A stretch of 64,000 nt of DNA from Ctenosaura bakeri. Taxonomy: Eukaryota; Chordata; Lepidosauria; Squamata; Iguanidae. Position numbers and translations under genes: made by a program. Shown here piece by piece: positions 34,460-45,959 of this stretch (position 1 is the stretch's first letter; every line of letters starts with the position of its first letter). The notes below the pieces were generated by a model. That model saw only the letters and a program-made list of their open reading frames with translations, ran no database searches and was not told the DNA's origin. The stretch spans positions 372,001-436,000 of the forward strand of contig CAOLHI010001043.1 of the NCBI GenBank assembly GCA_948474755.1, given 5' to 3'.

Positions 34460-34715
34460 AAATGTGATGTGATAATCATCTTTAAGTATCTGAAGGAATG
34501 CCCCAGGGTTTCTCAAACTTTGGTACTCCAGGTGTTTTGGACTTCTGTTCCCAGAGGTCCCAGCAAGCTTGGATTGTGCTCGGGAATTCTGGGCACTGAA
34601 GTCCAATAACCAAAGTTTGAGAACCATTGGTGCAGAAGATGAAACACACTTGTTTCTGTTGCTCCAGAGACTATGGCAGGAATAACTGGACTCAGAAGAG
34701 ATGACACTTAAGCAT
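34460..34715 (+). mobile_element. CR1 fragment interrupted by a hAT-like MITE
   Basis: GTGATAATCATCTTTAAGTA before and TTGCTCCAGAGACTATGGCA after the MITE are adjacent parts of CR1 ORF2. Confidence 0.7.
34504..34631. mobile_element. Short palindromic hAT-like MITE inside a CR1 fragment
   Basis: CAGGGTTTCTCAAACTTTGG at the left and CCAAAGTTTGAGAACCATTG at the right form inverted ends. The flanks (TTTAAGTATCTGAAGGAATG and TTGCTCCAGAGACTATGG) belong to one interrupted CR1. Confidence 0.78.
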
Positions 34716-35104
34716 TAGAAATAATAATAATAATCCATCCATAATAATCCATAATAATCCATCATCTTCCCACCTTTTCCCCATTGGGACTCAGGACAGC
34801 TTACAAAAGTTAAAACAGGTACAACTAATTTTTTTTACACCATTCCAAAATGTAAAATGTAATTAAACTATCAATAAAATTAAAAGTAGTTAAAAGCATA
34901 GCCATGAAAAAGAACAATGATGATAAACAACACATCACATGAAATCCCTTTGCCTTTGAACAGTCAGCTCTCAAAGTCCTGCCAAAGCCAAAAGGTCTTC
35001 ACCAGCCTACAGGAAAGATAGCAAAGAAGCTGCCAGTCCAACCTCTCTAGGAGGGAAGTTCCAGAACCTGGAAGTATCTACCAAGAAGGCCCTCTCCTGT
35101 GTTC

Positions 35105-35285
35105 TCTTCAGATGTATCTGTGAGGGTGGTGGAACAGAAAAAGATGGAAGAGTCTCTTAAATTGGAAGTTTTTAAATAGAATTTGGATGATCTCGTTTGC
35201 TGGGAGCTTTATCTGTGGATTCGTGCATGGCAGGGCTTTGGCCTTTAGGTGTTTTCCCAACCATTCCTTCTATAATTCGATGACT
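35105..35285 (+). mobile_element. CR1 LINE 3' fragment, old
   Basis: TGGAAGTTTTTAAATAGAAT, TGGATGATCTCGTTTGCTGG and a TTCTATAATTCGATGA tail match CR1 ends with substantial divergence. Confidence 0.65.
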
Positions 35286-36159
35286 GTAGGAAGAGGAGCA
35301 AAGCATTCTGAGTCAGGGCTTGCATATGCTGGTTGAGAGGGGGCAATATTTCTCCTCTTATTTCAAGGGAGCCTCTTGTTCTAATGGGATGCCTTTCAGG
35401 CTTACCACCAAGGGTGGGACTTAAAAGGGGAAGACGCAAAGAGAAGATGGCTTGGAGGTTCCTCTTCCATAGACTATGTAGTACATTGCTTTGAGCTGCC
35501 TGCCAGAAGGACAGATAGCATTTCCCTAAATTCTAAGGGTGAAGGGCTTATTGAAGGCGTCTTCCTGATCTCTTCCTCCCATCTCTATTGACTGGATAAA
35601 GGCAACTCTCCTGAGGAGCATAAAGAGTGAGAAAAAACATGAGTGGATTCATCCTGCCTAGCTTCAGAGAAGGGAACAGTGGGTGAGCTCAGCCAATGGT
35701 CAATGGCTGTTTTATGATGACATTAAGTGTTTGAGACAGGCTGAGCTGATTGATTATTAGTCCTGCTGCTCTGGACTCGAAATGGTATTGTTTCCTCTTA
35801 AACCAAACAAGCACGCAACCTTTCTGTGAATGAACTGAAAAATGTTTCTTTTCACCACACACTAAAGAAACTGTTGTGTGTGACTCATCCACAAAGGAGC
35901 TATGCAAGGAAGTGGAGGAGAAGATGAAAGGGGAATAAGAAATGACAGGGTGTCTTAGAAAATAAATCTTCAGAATCAGCTCAGGAATCAGTATTCAGAA
36001 AATGCAATGCAATTTGTGTGCTAAAATGTGGGACAGGGTGAGCAGAGCTTTTGCTTTTACACAGGACAAGTCTGGTTCAGAGATAAAGAACCCTTAGACA
36101 GCAGGAGGATTGAATTTGCCCATTGACTGTCAGTGAGAGCATAGGTCACCTGGCTGCTG

Positions 36160-36420
36160 TCCGGAGGAGGGTAAAAATTGCCCCCATCTTCGCAAAGAGA
36201 GAAAAAGGCAACTACTGACCTTGACTCTGGTAAAAGTTCTAGAACAGATCATTCAGCAATTGATCTATGAAGATTTACAACAGAATGCTGCTTTATACTA
36301 ACAGCCAGCATGAGTTTTTCGAAAACTTTGTTCCACTTAAACATTAGGAAGAACTTTTTACTATTTAAGAGCTGTTAAACAATGGAATAGATTACCTTGG
36401 AGCCTGGTAGATTCTTGTTA
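36160..36420 (+). mobile_element. CR1 internal and 3' pieces
   Basis: CTAGAACAGATCATTCAGCA and AGCCAGCATGAGTTTTTCGA are from CR1 ORF2; ACATTAGGAAGAACTTTTTA from 36340 is from near its end, so an internal segment is deleted. Confidence 0.65.
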
Positions 36421-36587
36421 TTTATTTCTTCTGAGCACTTTTACCCCACCCTCCAGCCAGAATGGCTTACAGATCATTAACTGAACAATTTCCAGCTCTC
36501 AAGCTTACAATCTAAAAAGATAGGACACATAAGGAAAAGGGGATGGCAGCAGAGGAGGGGACTGAGTCTGTCAGAATGTGGGCACTC

Positions 36588-36797
36588 TTCTCTCCCTCTG
36601 AAGCCAAAGCAATGGCAAGTGGAACAGGGAGGAAGGAGGGTCTCTCACCAGCTGTTGAGGCCAAGACATGTTGGAGCTGTGTCTGTCTGGGCTTCTCTCC
36701 CTCAAAGGCCAGAGCAATGGTAGTTGAGACATGAAGGGAGGGCCTTTTGCCAGCTTCTGGGGCCAAGGCATGATGGAGCTGTGCTTGACTGTTCATC
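36588..36797. repeat. Tandem duplication, period 105 bp
   Basis: TTCTCTCCCTCTGAAGCCAA starts unit 1 and TTCTCTCCCTCAAAGGCCAG starts unit 2, 105 bp later. Both end in a GGAGCTGTG...TGACTG/TGTCTG segment. The period is a multiple of three, so open frames persist on both strands; no protein is recognised. Confidence 0.75.
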
Positions 36798-39046
36798 TCT
36801 TTTAGTCTGAAATGCTTTAGTTTTGGATCCCAGCAGTGGCAGGCTGTTATACTAGATCACCGTTGCATTTACTTCTCAAATTCACAATTCTATGATCACA
36901 TTCTTTCTAATAGGGTGAGATAATTTTTATTTTTTTAGACACATGCATATACACATACATACACGTGCACACACATATATGCACACTGTATTTAAATTGT
37001 ATTAAAGTTGGTCTACTCATACAAACAACCTGCTTTTGGCAAATTTGTATCCTTTTTTTTGTGTGTGTGTGTCTTCTTTTTGGCAATACTGTACTCTTGT
37101 TGCTTTGAAACAACCTTACATATGAATAGTGGCCATGCTGGCAAGAGGGCTGGTAGTTTTGGGAATTGTAGTATAAAAAGCCTGACCTCTTTCCATGTGT
37201 GTTTAGTTGCTAAAGATCCCAGGTTCAGTTCTTGGAATCTCCAGCGAAAAGGAGCTGATAGCAAATGATAGAAAAAACCTTTACTGGAAGTTCTAGAGCA
37301 AAGCTTGGAAAGCTTTGGGCTCCAATGTTCAAAATCCCCCACCCAGCATGGACAGTGGCCATGCCACTATGGGGATTCTGGAAGTTGTAGTCCAAAAAGA
37401 GAATGTTTTCTAGTTGCTCCCTGTTGTCAAAGGAAGCAGTTCTTGATCAGATGGCCAGTTTGTTGACCAAGGAGCTAAAAAAAAATTCTTAGATTGTTGC
37501 AAGAGGAAAGCATTAGAGTTCTTATAACCTGTCTAGTTTTATAACTACATGACCTACTTTTAGAAAGACTTCTAATGAAGATTCTTTAGAAACAGAGCTG
37601 GCTACTCTTTTCAATAAACTTCAGATTTCTCTCCACAGGGACATGTTGGATCTTTAGTGGACATTTCTTCTTGAAGGATATTTTCTTTTGAAACAAGTTT
37701 CAGACTTTAAATCCTCAGAGACACTGTGGCTCTTTGTAGGGTTTCTCATCCCTGAGGATATTTTTTTGCTGTATGATAAAAATGTCTGTTTTTGTGTTTT
37801 TAATATATTCATTATGTTGAATTGTTTCCCAAACCATTTAGGACATTCAAGGTTAAACACACACACACACACACATGGCACATTGATTAATGATGCAGAT
37901 CCAACCTCGGAGCTCACAGAATTGAGACAAGAGGAATGCCACATGGTCTCATAAAAAGGTGCGGTCAGGGCCTGCCCTAGCATTAGTCAGAATGAAGTGA
38001 TGGACTCAGGTAGCAGATGCCGTGGGGCAGCAGTGGTAGCCTCATGTGTGTACCACCAACATGTGTTGGACCTTCCAATTTATCCTCTTGCCTTAACATG
38101 TCAAGAGGGATCTCTTCCGTTGCTGCTGTTCCAGTAGATTCAACTTCCATTCAGACCAGCTTGGAGCAGGGGATAGATGCTGTGATTTTACACAAATCTA
38201 TTAAAATGGGTGGTGTTTTTCTCTTATAATTGCAAGTAAATATGGTTAGGAGTTGAGTAGGAAGACTGAGAGGCAGAAATACAATGTTGGGTGGAGTAAA
38301 TTTACATGTGGATGGTGACGGAGAGGGTGAAATTGGGAAGGGCTATTGGAATAATGTAAGAGTGAGGAGGAGAAAACCAAACAGGATTAGTTCTGAGGGG
38401 GAAAAAGAGATGGGCCTGAATTCCGCACGGGGAAGGGAAGAGACAAATTGTGTGAGGAAAGAGTGTTAAGATGTGGTTTCAGCAGCACCTGGAGGCTGCC
38501 ATGTCAGTTGGGCAGTGAATCCACTCCACACCGCATTTTCAAGGAGTCATCCAAGGCAATAAACTCTGCCCCTAAAATAGATTCAGCAACCCTTACTAGC
38601 ATGGAATTGCCTCTCTGAATATTTGTGGACTGTTCTTTCCCTCATTATTATTAAACATGAATTAAAAACTTTTTTGTCTGTTTTCCAAAGCTTTTGGAAA
38701 TTTAATATCATTTTATAATCTTGTATATTTTGATTACATGTATTTGCCAGTTGGATTTACATTGTGCTGTGTTTTTTGTGTTTTTCTTTGGATAATTTGT
38801 TTTACAATTGTATAGAATAGTATAATCCTTCCCTTTGTAAATGCATATATTTTAGATTGTTTGCCTTTGGCTGGACCCACTGTTTTTGGTTGTTTTAGTT
38901 GTAAAGCAGTATGGACATGGATGGTGCTATATGAATGATAATGATAATAAGAAATTAGTTGCCGTCATATAATTTATTAGTCTTAGATTGAATATAATGG
39001 GAAAGTATGTGTTTCCATGAGCTGGAGAGTAATAAAAAATGAAGGT
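36798..39046. other. Intergenic interval
   Basis: A CA microsatellite (37857), a GGACTACAACTCCCAG-family fragment near 37300-37400 and an L2-like 3' end are all I recognise. The rest is AT-rich with no coding signal. Confidence 0.35.
38640..38960 (+). mobile_element. L2-like LINE 3' end
   Basis: TTTTCCAAAGCTTTTGGAAA, GTAAAGCAGTATGGACATGG and GGTGCTATATGAATGATAAT with an AATGATAATAA end match the usual L2 3' arrangement. Confidence 0.55.
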
Positions 39047-39290
39047 TGGGATTCTCTATTACAATCTACGTGATATAACTATGTGCATACTTAGCTATGT
39101 AGGAGAGGCACTAAGAAATGTGTAATAGGACACCAGCAGTGCATTGGGCTATATCAATACACATTGGTACTCCCTAGCTGGCATCCTGATGCACATCAGT
39201 CCTGTTGTGTATCAAACCCATTGTGCATTGATCCTGCCGAGCATTGGTCACTTTGCTTGCTCCCCTGTGTAACATCAGAGCTGCCCTTGC
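39047..39290. repeat. Unnamed dispersed repeat A, copy 2
   Basis: GGGATTCTCTATTACAATCT, GTGCATACTTAGCTATGTAG and GTGCATTGATCCTG align with copy 1 in the same order and orientation. Short CATCAGTCC-type units recur internally. Confidence 0.55.
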
Positions 39291-39561
39291 TGAATATGGA
39301 CGTTGTGAAATTGCTCCATTCTATTTCCTGCAGATCTAAACCCATTTAAACTGTACTTTACACACACACACACACACATGTGTTTTTGTATGAATGAAAA
39401 CTTGTTTGTAACAAGCATCAAATAGTTTGGGAAAAGTGTTTCAGCATTTTTATAAACATACATTTTCAATCATTTTATTAAATCTGTTTCAATTTTAAAG
39501 TAACTTTTTGGGATACAGGTTCTATCTAAAAACAGTGCTGTTCAGTTACTTTAAGAAACTG

Positions 39562-39798
39562 TGTTGCTGATGTGTGCCTTCAAGTAATTTCTACTTAGGG
39601 CAATCCTAAGGCACACCTATTACAGGGTTTTCTTGGCAAGATTTTTTTTGGTGGAGGTAGGGTTGCTTTTGCCTTCCTCTGAAGCTGATAGAATGTGACT
39701 TGCCCAAGGTCATCCAGTGAGTATCCATGACTGAGCTGGGATTCAAATCATGGTCTCCAGAGTCCTAGTCCAATGCTCAAACCACTGTACTAAGCTGG
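39562..39798 (-). mobile_element. Sauria SINE
   Basis: Near full length: GTGTGCCTTCAAGTAATTTC (tail), TTGCCTTCCTCTGAAGCTGA (body), CAAACCACTGTACTAAGC (head). Confidence 0.82.
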
Positions 39799-39884
39799 GT
39801 CTCTGTATATATTGAAACTGTATATATTTGTTATTCATGATAACCTCACCTAACACCTTGTCATTATACCCAGTGTTAGAGTAA

Positions 39885-40065
39885 TCGTAGAATCATAAAA
39901 GTTGGAAGGGGCTGCAAAGGCCATCTAGTCCAACCCCTGCACCACTAAAGTACTCCTGAAAGATGCCTATCCAACCTCTGTTTAAGCACCTCCAAGGAAG
40001 GAGGTCTGAGACAGTCAATTCCACTGTCATACAGTTCTCACTGTAGAAAGTCTTTGTAACGGAGC
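39885..40065 (-). mobile_element. CR1 LINE 3' fragment
   Basis: GAATCATAAAAGTTGGAAGG and AGGCCATCTAGTCCAACCCC followed by CCAACCTCTGTTTAAGCACC are an inverted CR1 end. Confidence 0.85.
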
Positions 40066-40684
40066 AGCTAAGAGTCAAAATGTTCAGTCTTACATATAGA
40101 AAACATCAGATGTCATTCCAGTGGGGATCCAAGAGGCAGTGATAACCTTAGGAAGAGTGTCAAAGGTTTCTGCATTTGTCAAGTTGTGGAGAAATAGAAA
40201 CACCAAAGGTGGGGATTTGAAGTGAGGTTGCTGCAGATGCCACCTTATCTTCTCGCTCAGGAGGCAAAATGTCCTGCATTGGCTTTATTTTGCAGCAGTC
40301 TGATCCTGTTCCCTGCCCATTTTTTCCCCATCAACTGGATTTCCAGACACTTTTAAAGGACATCCAGCCATGATATAACATACTGCAGTAATCTGAAATG
40401 GATGTTGCCAAAACATATGTCATAATGAAAAGACTTTTTTTGTCCTTTTTTCTTTTGGCCACGAAATGGCAGGGTTAGCACTCTAGCCTGTGTTGTGAAA
40501 AAAGTGATCCAAGAGCAGCACTGGGAAAGGTTATTTTTTGAGCTACACCTCTCAACATTCCTTTGCCAGCATAGTTGCTGGGAATTCTTAGAACTGTAGT
40601 TCAAAAGTGATTTTCTCAAGTTCTGTGAGAACTATTGTTTTGTGAACCCAATTGCTTACATCGGGGAATTGTGTGAACTTGTTC

Positions 40685-40779
40685 GTCTTCTAGCATTCCT
40701 CGCCATTGGCTGTGTTGGCTAGGGCTGCTGGGAGTTGTAGAACAACAACAGCAGTAGAATCTGAGGATTCCCACCCCTG
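40685..40779. mobile_element. Fragment of the GGACTACAACTCCCAG foldback repeat
   Basis: CTGCTGGGAGTTGTAGAACA and GAGGATTCCCACCCCTGG match the right part of the repeat family seen at 1883-2018. Similar shorter pieces occur at about 9825-9855, 17685-17740, 20085-20190, 21355-21420, 37290-37405 and 40540-40620. Confidence 0.55.
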
Positions 40780-41357
40780 GTTTTAGAGAGTAATTTAGGC
40801 TGGTCCCTTATTCTTGGACCAGCCACTCTCCTGCTGATCAGTTCTTTCATCTTGTTTGGCTTGTTTGTTTTCCCACATCCAGCCCCCCTCTGATCTCAAG
40901 GAGTAGTTCAAGGACTGCATTTCTGGAATCAGCTACAGGGACACAAAACCTATCTTGAGTTCTTAAGGCAGATACTGCAAATGCATGGGAAGGGGGAGTG
41001 GGTCAGCCCAGTCTCTGTCTCTAGTCTTTTCTGTCACCCACTGCACAGGGAGAGTGACTTTCTGATTTTGATTAATAATTCCCCACCTTTTCATGGAGGT
41101 ACTGACGTCATGGGTGGACCCCAAGTCACCCACATTTTGGGGTAACAAGAGAGTTCCAGTTTTTTAAAAAATAACTTTTCTAAACTTTGGGTGCAGAGTA
41201 TGGACCCTGGGCTTGGGGCAGGGGAGGTCAAGCCTTCCCTCTCACTATGCTGGGGGTGCGGAAGCTCCACCCACATATATTTAGGTCAACTTGGACCATC
41301 AAGACTCTTATGCAAGTTGAATGATTTCAGGAATTATCAATCAGAAGTGCCCTAAAT

Positions 41358-41521
41358 CAGTGCTACTCAAACTGGTGGTCTGCTGATTGGTGCTAATCCC
41401 TGCAGAGTTTCTGGGTATGAGATAAACAATTGTAGTCAATGGGCACAAATAAGGTATTGGTCTCTGAAACATAGGGGAAAAAACTGGCAGTCCCCTACGT
41501 AGGACAGCCTAAGAAGCGCTG
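41358..41521. mobile_element. hAT-like MITE
   Basis: Ends CAGTGCTACTCAAACTGGTG and CTAAGAAGCGCTG are imperfect inverted repeats. Flanking octamers CCCTAAAT and TACTAAAG agree at five of eight positions, consistent with a decayed duplication. Confidence 0.6.
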
Positions 41522-42307
41522 TACTAAAGGATCATTTTGTCAGTGCTTTCACAGTACTCAGATTGTTACTGCCTTCATTTGGGTGAGCAGAATAAAGATG
41601 ATTATTTTAGTGCAATGTACTTTATGTTTTCATTGTTTTATAAAAACATACCTGCAAGTTATCAAAATCAGTCAGTCTGCCTGCCAATGTTGAGCCTTCC
41701 CTTCTAAAAACAGTTCTGACAAACTTGGCACAGAGTGTTGGAATCAGGGCTGGTAGGTCTTGCTCCCCCTTGCACAATTTAGCATTCCACACTGACGACT
41801 AGTCCCTGTAGATTGCTGCTAGTCAGGAGGATTTTTTTTCCTGGTAAGGAAAAAGATAGAAGCAGTGGTGGGAAAATGCAGGAGGATCAAAAATGGAAAA
41901 TGAGAGCAAGTAGACTTCTTGAAATTTTGCAAATGAACCAGGGCACTGGCAGAATAAAAAAGCAAATTAGGGGATGAATTCCAATTAGAGAAGGGTCCAG
42001 GGCCAGCTCAGAGAGGGTCAGGATCTCCTCTGCCCTTCCCTAAGTTGTTCCCCAACCCAAGTAGTAGAGCAACAGAAAATGTGGATTTCAATGCTGAAAG
42101 AAGCAAGGAGGAGCCTACACTGTTCTGAATGACGTGAGATCCTTTTTATCAGTGAAAAATAGGCACTGTCTGGTTACTTTCTAGGCCAGAGTTAATAATA
42201 ATGTAATTGTATTGCAAGTAATGTAGCAGTTTACTCGTTCTGGCTATAGTAATGGTAGACTTTGGGTTATCTTTGGAAAAAAATGGTGTTCCTAGCTCTG
42301 CCACTTT

Positions 42308-42309
42308 TC

Positions 42310-42341
<32 letters not shown>

Positions 42342-42375
42342 GCTGCTGCTGCTGCTGCTGTTTTTGTTGTTGTGG
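42308..42375. repeat. Microsatellite (TTG)n-(CTG)n
   Basis: About ten TTG units, then six CTG-type units, then TTTTTGTTGTTG. It sits at the tail of a minus-strand Sauria SINE and probably grew from its (CAA)n tail. Confidence 0.9.
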
Positions 42376-42665
42376 GCTTTCTGATCAACTCCAAATTATG
42401 GTGACCCTATTACTGGGTTTCTTTGGCAATTCTGGGTCAGAGAAGGTTTGCCATTGCCTTCCTTTCCATATGGAGACCCTAGCCCAAGGTTTATCTTGGC
42501 AAGATTTACTCAGAGGAAAGTTGGCCTTTGCTTTCCTCTGAGGCTGAGAGAGTATGACTTGCCCAAACTTACCCAGTGGTTTTCCATGGCTGAGCAAAGA
42601 TTCAAGCCTTGGTCTGCCAGAGTCCCAGTCTGACACTCGAACCACTACACTATGCTAGCTCTCTT
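42361..42665 (-). mobile_element. Two overlapping Sauria-type SINE pieces
   Basis: 42361-42470 looks like one Sauria tail (CCAAATTATGGTGACCCTAT, GGTTTGCCATTGCCTTCC). 42472-42665 is a second body and head (CTCTGAGGCTGAGAGAGTAT, GAACCACTACACTATGCTAG). Either one SINE inserted in another or a chimera formed. Confidence 0.7.
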
Positions 42666-42894
42666 GCTACTTGATCCTTTTAAATTGAATATGGCAGGAT
42701 TTGAACTTCTGTGCACTCGGTACCACTGAGCAATGATTCCTTCCCTGTGTGGCTCATCACTCTTTCCTGCCTGGGACAGGCTGTGACTAGTAGCTACCTA
42801 TACATCTATACTGGACATTCAGTCCACTTCTTTGGGTACCCAGTTTTCTATATCTATGACCCTCTCAGGAAGATCCAGTCCTAAATCTTGCAAG

Positions 42895-43075
42895 AAAAGA
42901 GACAGAGCCTGTTCTGTCTCCAATCAACAACTGCCAACTCAGTCTTGGAAAACCACATTCTTTCAGCCGTAGAGGAAGGCCATGGCGTCCCTCCTCCTGA
43001 AGTAATTTTGCCTAGAAACCCCATGATAACTTCACCTTAAGTTGGAAATGCCTTGAAGGCACACAACAAAGGAAC
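42895..43075 (+). mobile_element. Degenerate Sauria SINE
   Basis: GCCGTAGAGGAAGGCCATGG and CTTGAAGGCACACAACAAAG identify the body and tail; the head is poorly preserved. Confidence 0.6.
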
Positions 43076-43166
43076 AAGAAGAAAACTGAATGAATTGTAC
43101 ACTAGCCGGTTCTAATATTTTTTATCTGATTGTTGTCACAGGTGTTACCCCAAAATGTGGGTGACT

Positions 43167-44710
43167 CAGAGGTCCATCTGCGATGCTAGTGCCTTGGTAA
43201 AACAGCAGGGAATATTAGCTCAAAGAGGAGGCCTGCAAGAGGGAAGTAACCTAGGAGGATCTTTTACACCTGTGTATACTGGTATTAATGCAGGAACACA
43301 AGCCGGAGATTCAAATAATATTGGTTTTATTGAGGGAATTGACAAATACATGCACACAAGGTCTATGCAGTCTCTCAATCACACAAAGCTAACTGAAGGA
43401 AAGGGAGGAAAAATTGGATACCAAGAAATTAGGGCGAAATGAGTGATATTTACCTATCTGGAGAGAATAGACAAAGTGAAATGGCTCAGACTAGGGTCTG
43501 AGGGTAGTACAAGAATGGGAATTAGAGCAGCAGAATGATGGCCTATGTTCAGAGTACTGCAAGCTATCTGGTTCAGAGTCAGGTTTTAAATACCGTTTAA
43601 ATACCTGAGGGGAAAGGTCTCAATGGCTCTCTGGCAAAGTAGACAATGGGATCTGGAACAAACTAATGGCTTTAGCATTAGGTGACAAAGGACTGATGGG
43701 ACTCGTGGTAGCTCCTTAATGGTGGGATAGGTGAGGAGACAAAAGGTGAGTTTCAGCAGTTAGAAGAAGAGAGTCAGAGACAATCAGTTGCTCTCAGAGC
43801 AGAGGCAGTTTCAGGTGTTATTGTTTCTAAAGGTTGAGTCATTATGTATAAATCCATTATTACCAGAGCTTCCTTGATTATGGCCCTGAGGTCCCTTTTT
43901 GACCTACTTTTGCATCACACTTGTTCACCAGTCCTTTTGCTAGCATAGCATTGTAGCTATAGCAGCATATAATTTATATCTCGTGCTGGTTAAATGATAT
44001 TTGCCAATTAAGCCATATGGCCCAGTACATGGGTATATAAGGGAATATGGCCTGGTAACACAGGACCTCTTTTAAACCACTTAGAAACCCATTCATTATC
44101 TCTCTCCTTTTTTAAAAAAAGTATAAAATTAAGGAAAACTAGAAGAAGCAAAAATCAGTCAAGGCAAGCCAAACGTCCATCCACAGTCTCTGTTCACCGC
44201 CTTTGTCTGACAGGCATTGCTGAGTGCTAGGAATGTGGAGAAATCAGTCACTCGATTACTGAATTTAGCAATCTCATAGGGCAAATGTGGCATCTGGGTC
44301 TTTTTCCTAAGCCTCATGTGCCAGATCTCCCTGTACAAAGGCGCAGAAAAAGCTTAGTTGTTACATTCTGTGTCCAGTAGGTGGCAGCTATAGACCAGAA
44401 GAAAGAAAAGTATTTGCGCTTTTCTACCAATATTTTCTGCTAATTTCAGTATGTTTTGCAACACTGTTACTAGCATATGGATTGGTCAGGAATGGTTTGT
44501 GCCTTGGATATGTTAACAGACAGGATGGGGCCAGAGTGATCGCAGGCTAGTAAGTGGGATCCTGATGGGTAGTGAGGAAGCATTACCAAAAAAGCTTCAG
44601 GGTCAGCCCTACCATTAGGAAGAGGGAGGCAGCTACCTTAGGTGGCAGATATTAGGGAGGGGTTTATGCCAGCCATTCACCTTGAGTCCCTCCGCAGCCT
44701 CATTGACATC
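43167..44710. other. Intergenic interval, no repeat recognised
   Basis: 1.5 kb with no familiar repeat. A plus-strand open stretch (43155-43442) is compositionally ordinary and unrecognised. The CTCF-like motif at 44374 lies here. Confidence 0.4.
44374..44387 (+). promoter_or_regulatory. CTCF-like binding motif
   Basis: CCAGTAGGTGGCAG matches the core CTCF consensus (CCASYAGRKGGCRS style) on the plus strand. It lies in intergenic DNA with no recognised repeat immediately around it. Motif match only. Confidence 0.4.
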
Positions 44711-44718
44711 CCCTAAAG

Positions 44719-45088
44719 CAGGGCTTTCCAAATGGTGTGTCACGACACATTAGTGTGTCGCCTATAGTATGTTGGTGCACCGCCTCTCCCCGGCTGAGAA
44801 AGACCCCTCCCTCCGGAGCCTGGCCTGCTGCCGTCACTCTTGCTGGGGCCTTTGCCTGGCAAGAGCAATGGCAGCGGGCAAGGACCAGCTGGAAGGGAAC
44901 TGCCTTTCCTTCTGCCATCTCTCTCACTAGGGTCTTTCCTGCTGAGGCCAGGGTCGGAGGGCTGCCTTTCTTCAACCTAGATATACCTCTGGGTATCTCT
45001 AGTTTGCTAGTAAAACTGAATTACCGTGTCGTGAAATGATGCATGTCAAAAAAGTGTGTCACGCACATGAAAACTTCGGAAAGCTCTG
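44719..45088. mobile_element. Non-autonomous hAT element, 370 bp, perfect 8-bp target duplication
   Basis: The ends are CAGGGCTTTCCAAATG and TTCGGAAAGCTCTG. The octamer CCCTAAAG lies directly outside both (44711-44718 and 45089-45096). Near each end are paired GTGTCACGACAC and AAGTGTGTCACGCAC motifs. The interior is GC-rich with open but unrecognised frames; no transposase remains. Confidence 0.92.
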
Positions 45089-45959
45089 CCCTAAAGCAAC
45101 TCTTTGTCCAGGGCTGGCCCTAGACATTTTACTGCCTGAGGTTGAACAGAAAATGACTTCCTTCACACAACCACACCGTGTTACACTGTACCCCAGGTAG
45201 GTCAAGTTATTGTGCTGCATGAGGTAGAAAAACTGTTTTGCTATACAAGGCAGTGAAAATGCAAGAACAACAACAGATCTGACAATTTTCTGTCCTTTAA
45301 TGGCATTCAGAGTTTGTTGCCTAAAGTGGTCACATCTCTTCGCTTAATAGCAAGGCTGGCCTTACTGCAGTGACATGGCTATGAGGGAGTACATCCACAC
45401 CAGGAGCTCTGGAAGGTGCTGAATGCTATTCCTAGGTTCAACACCTTGGGTAGCTCATTTAGAGGTTGCTCAAACCCAGAACGGATTGATAGTCCCCCTG
45501 ACATATTATCAGGGTTCAACTGACTTTAAAGTCAGCTTCTTTGTATGGAATGAAGGGAGAAGACATCTTGACCTTTGCTTCAGACATCAAGAAAGGAGCC
45601 ACAAGGAAAACCTATTTCTGTCTTTTTGCACTGGAAGGAGGGAGGGCTCAAAACAGAGGAACTTCCTTCTTTGTGTTCACCAAGAAGGTGAGTCCAACCT
45701 ACCCTATCTTGAAGGACCACTTAGATGTAAGTGTTGATCACACCAGAGATCTGGTTGAAGAATGACAGCACATAAAGTGCCCTCTTATAGCTGCCAAATA
45801 GAGTTACCAGTACTCATGTTGGCAACCAAGCAACTAAGCTAGTGTTTGCCACCAAAGCTCTGTTTCCTTGTATATCACTGTGTTTGCCTCTGCCCTCTCT
45901 CTTTATTAATTAAATCATATGTTACAAGACATATATAAGACATGATGCCCAGATTGCAA

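Larger units (their letters stand above)
41124..43166. repeat. 24-bp perfect inverted repeat, arms 2 kb apart
   Basis: The 24 bases at 41124-41147 (core CACCCACATTTTGGGGTAAC) occur as exact reverse complement at 43143-43166, with weaker similarity extending outward. Between them are a hAT-like MITE, a microsatellite and Sauria SINEs. Confidence 0.7.
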
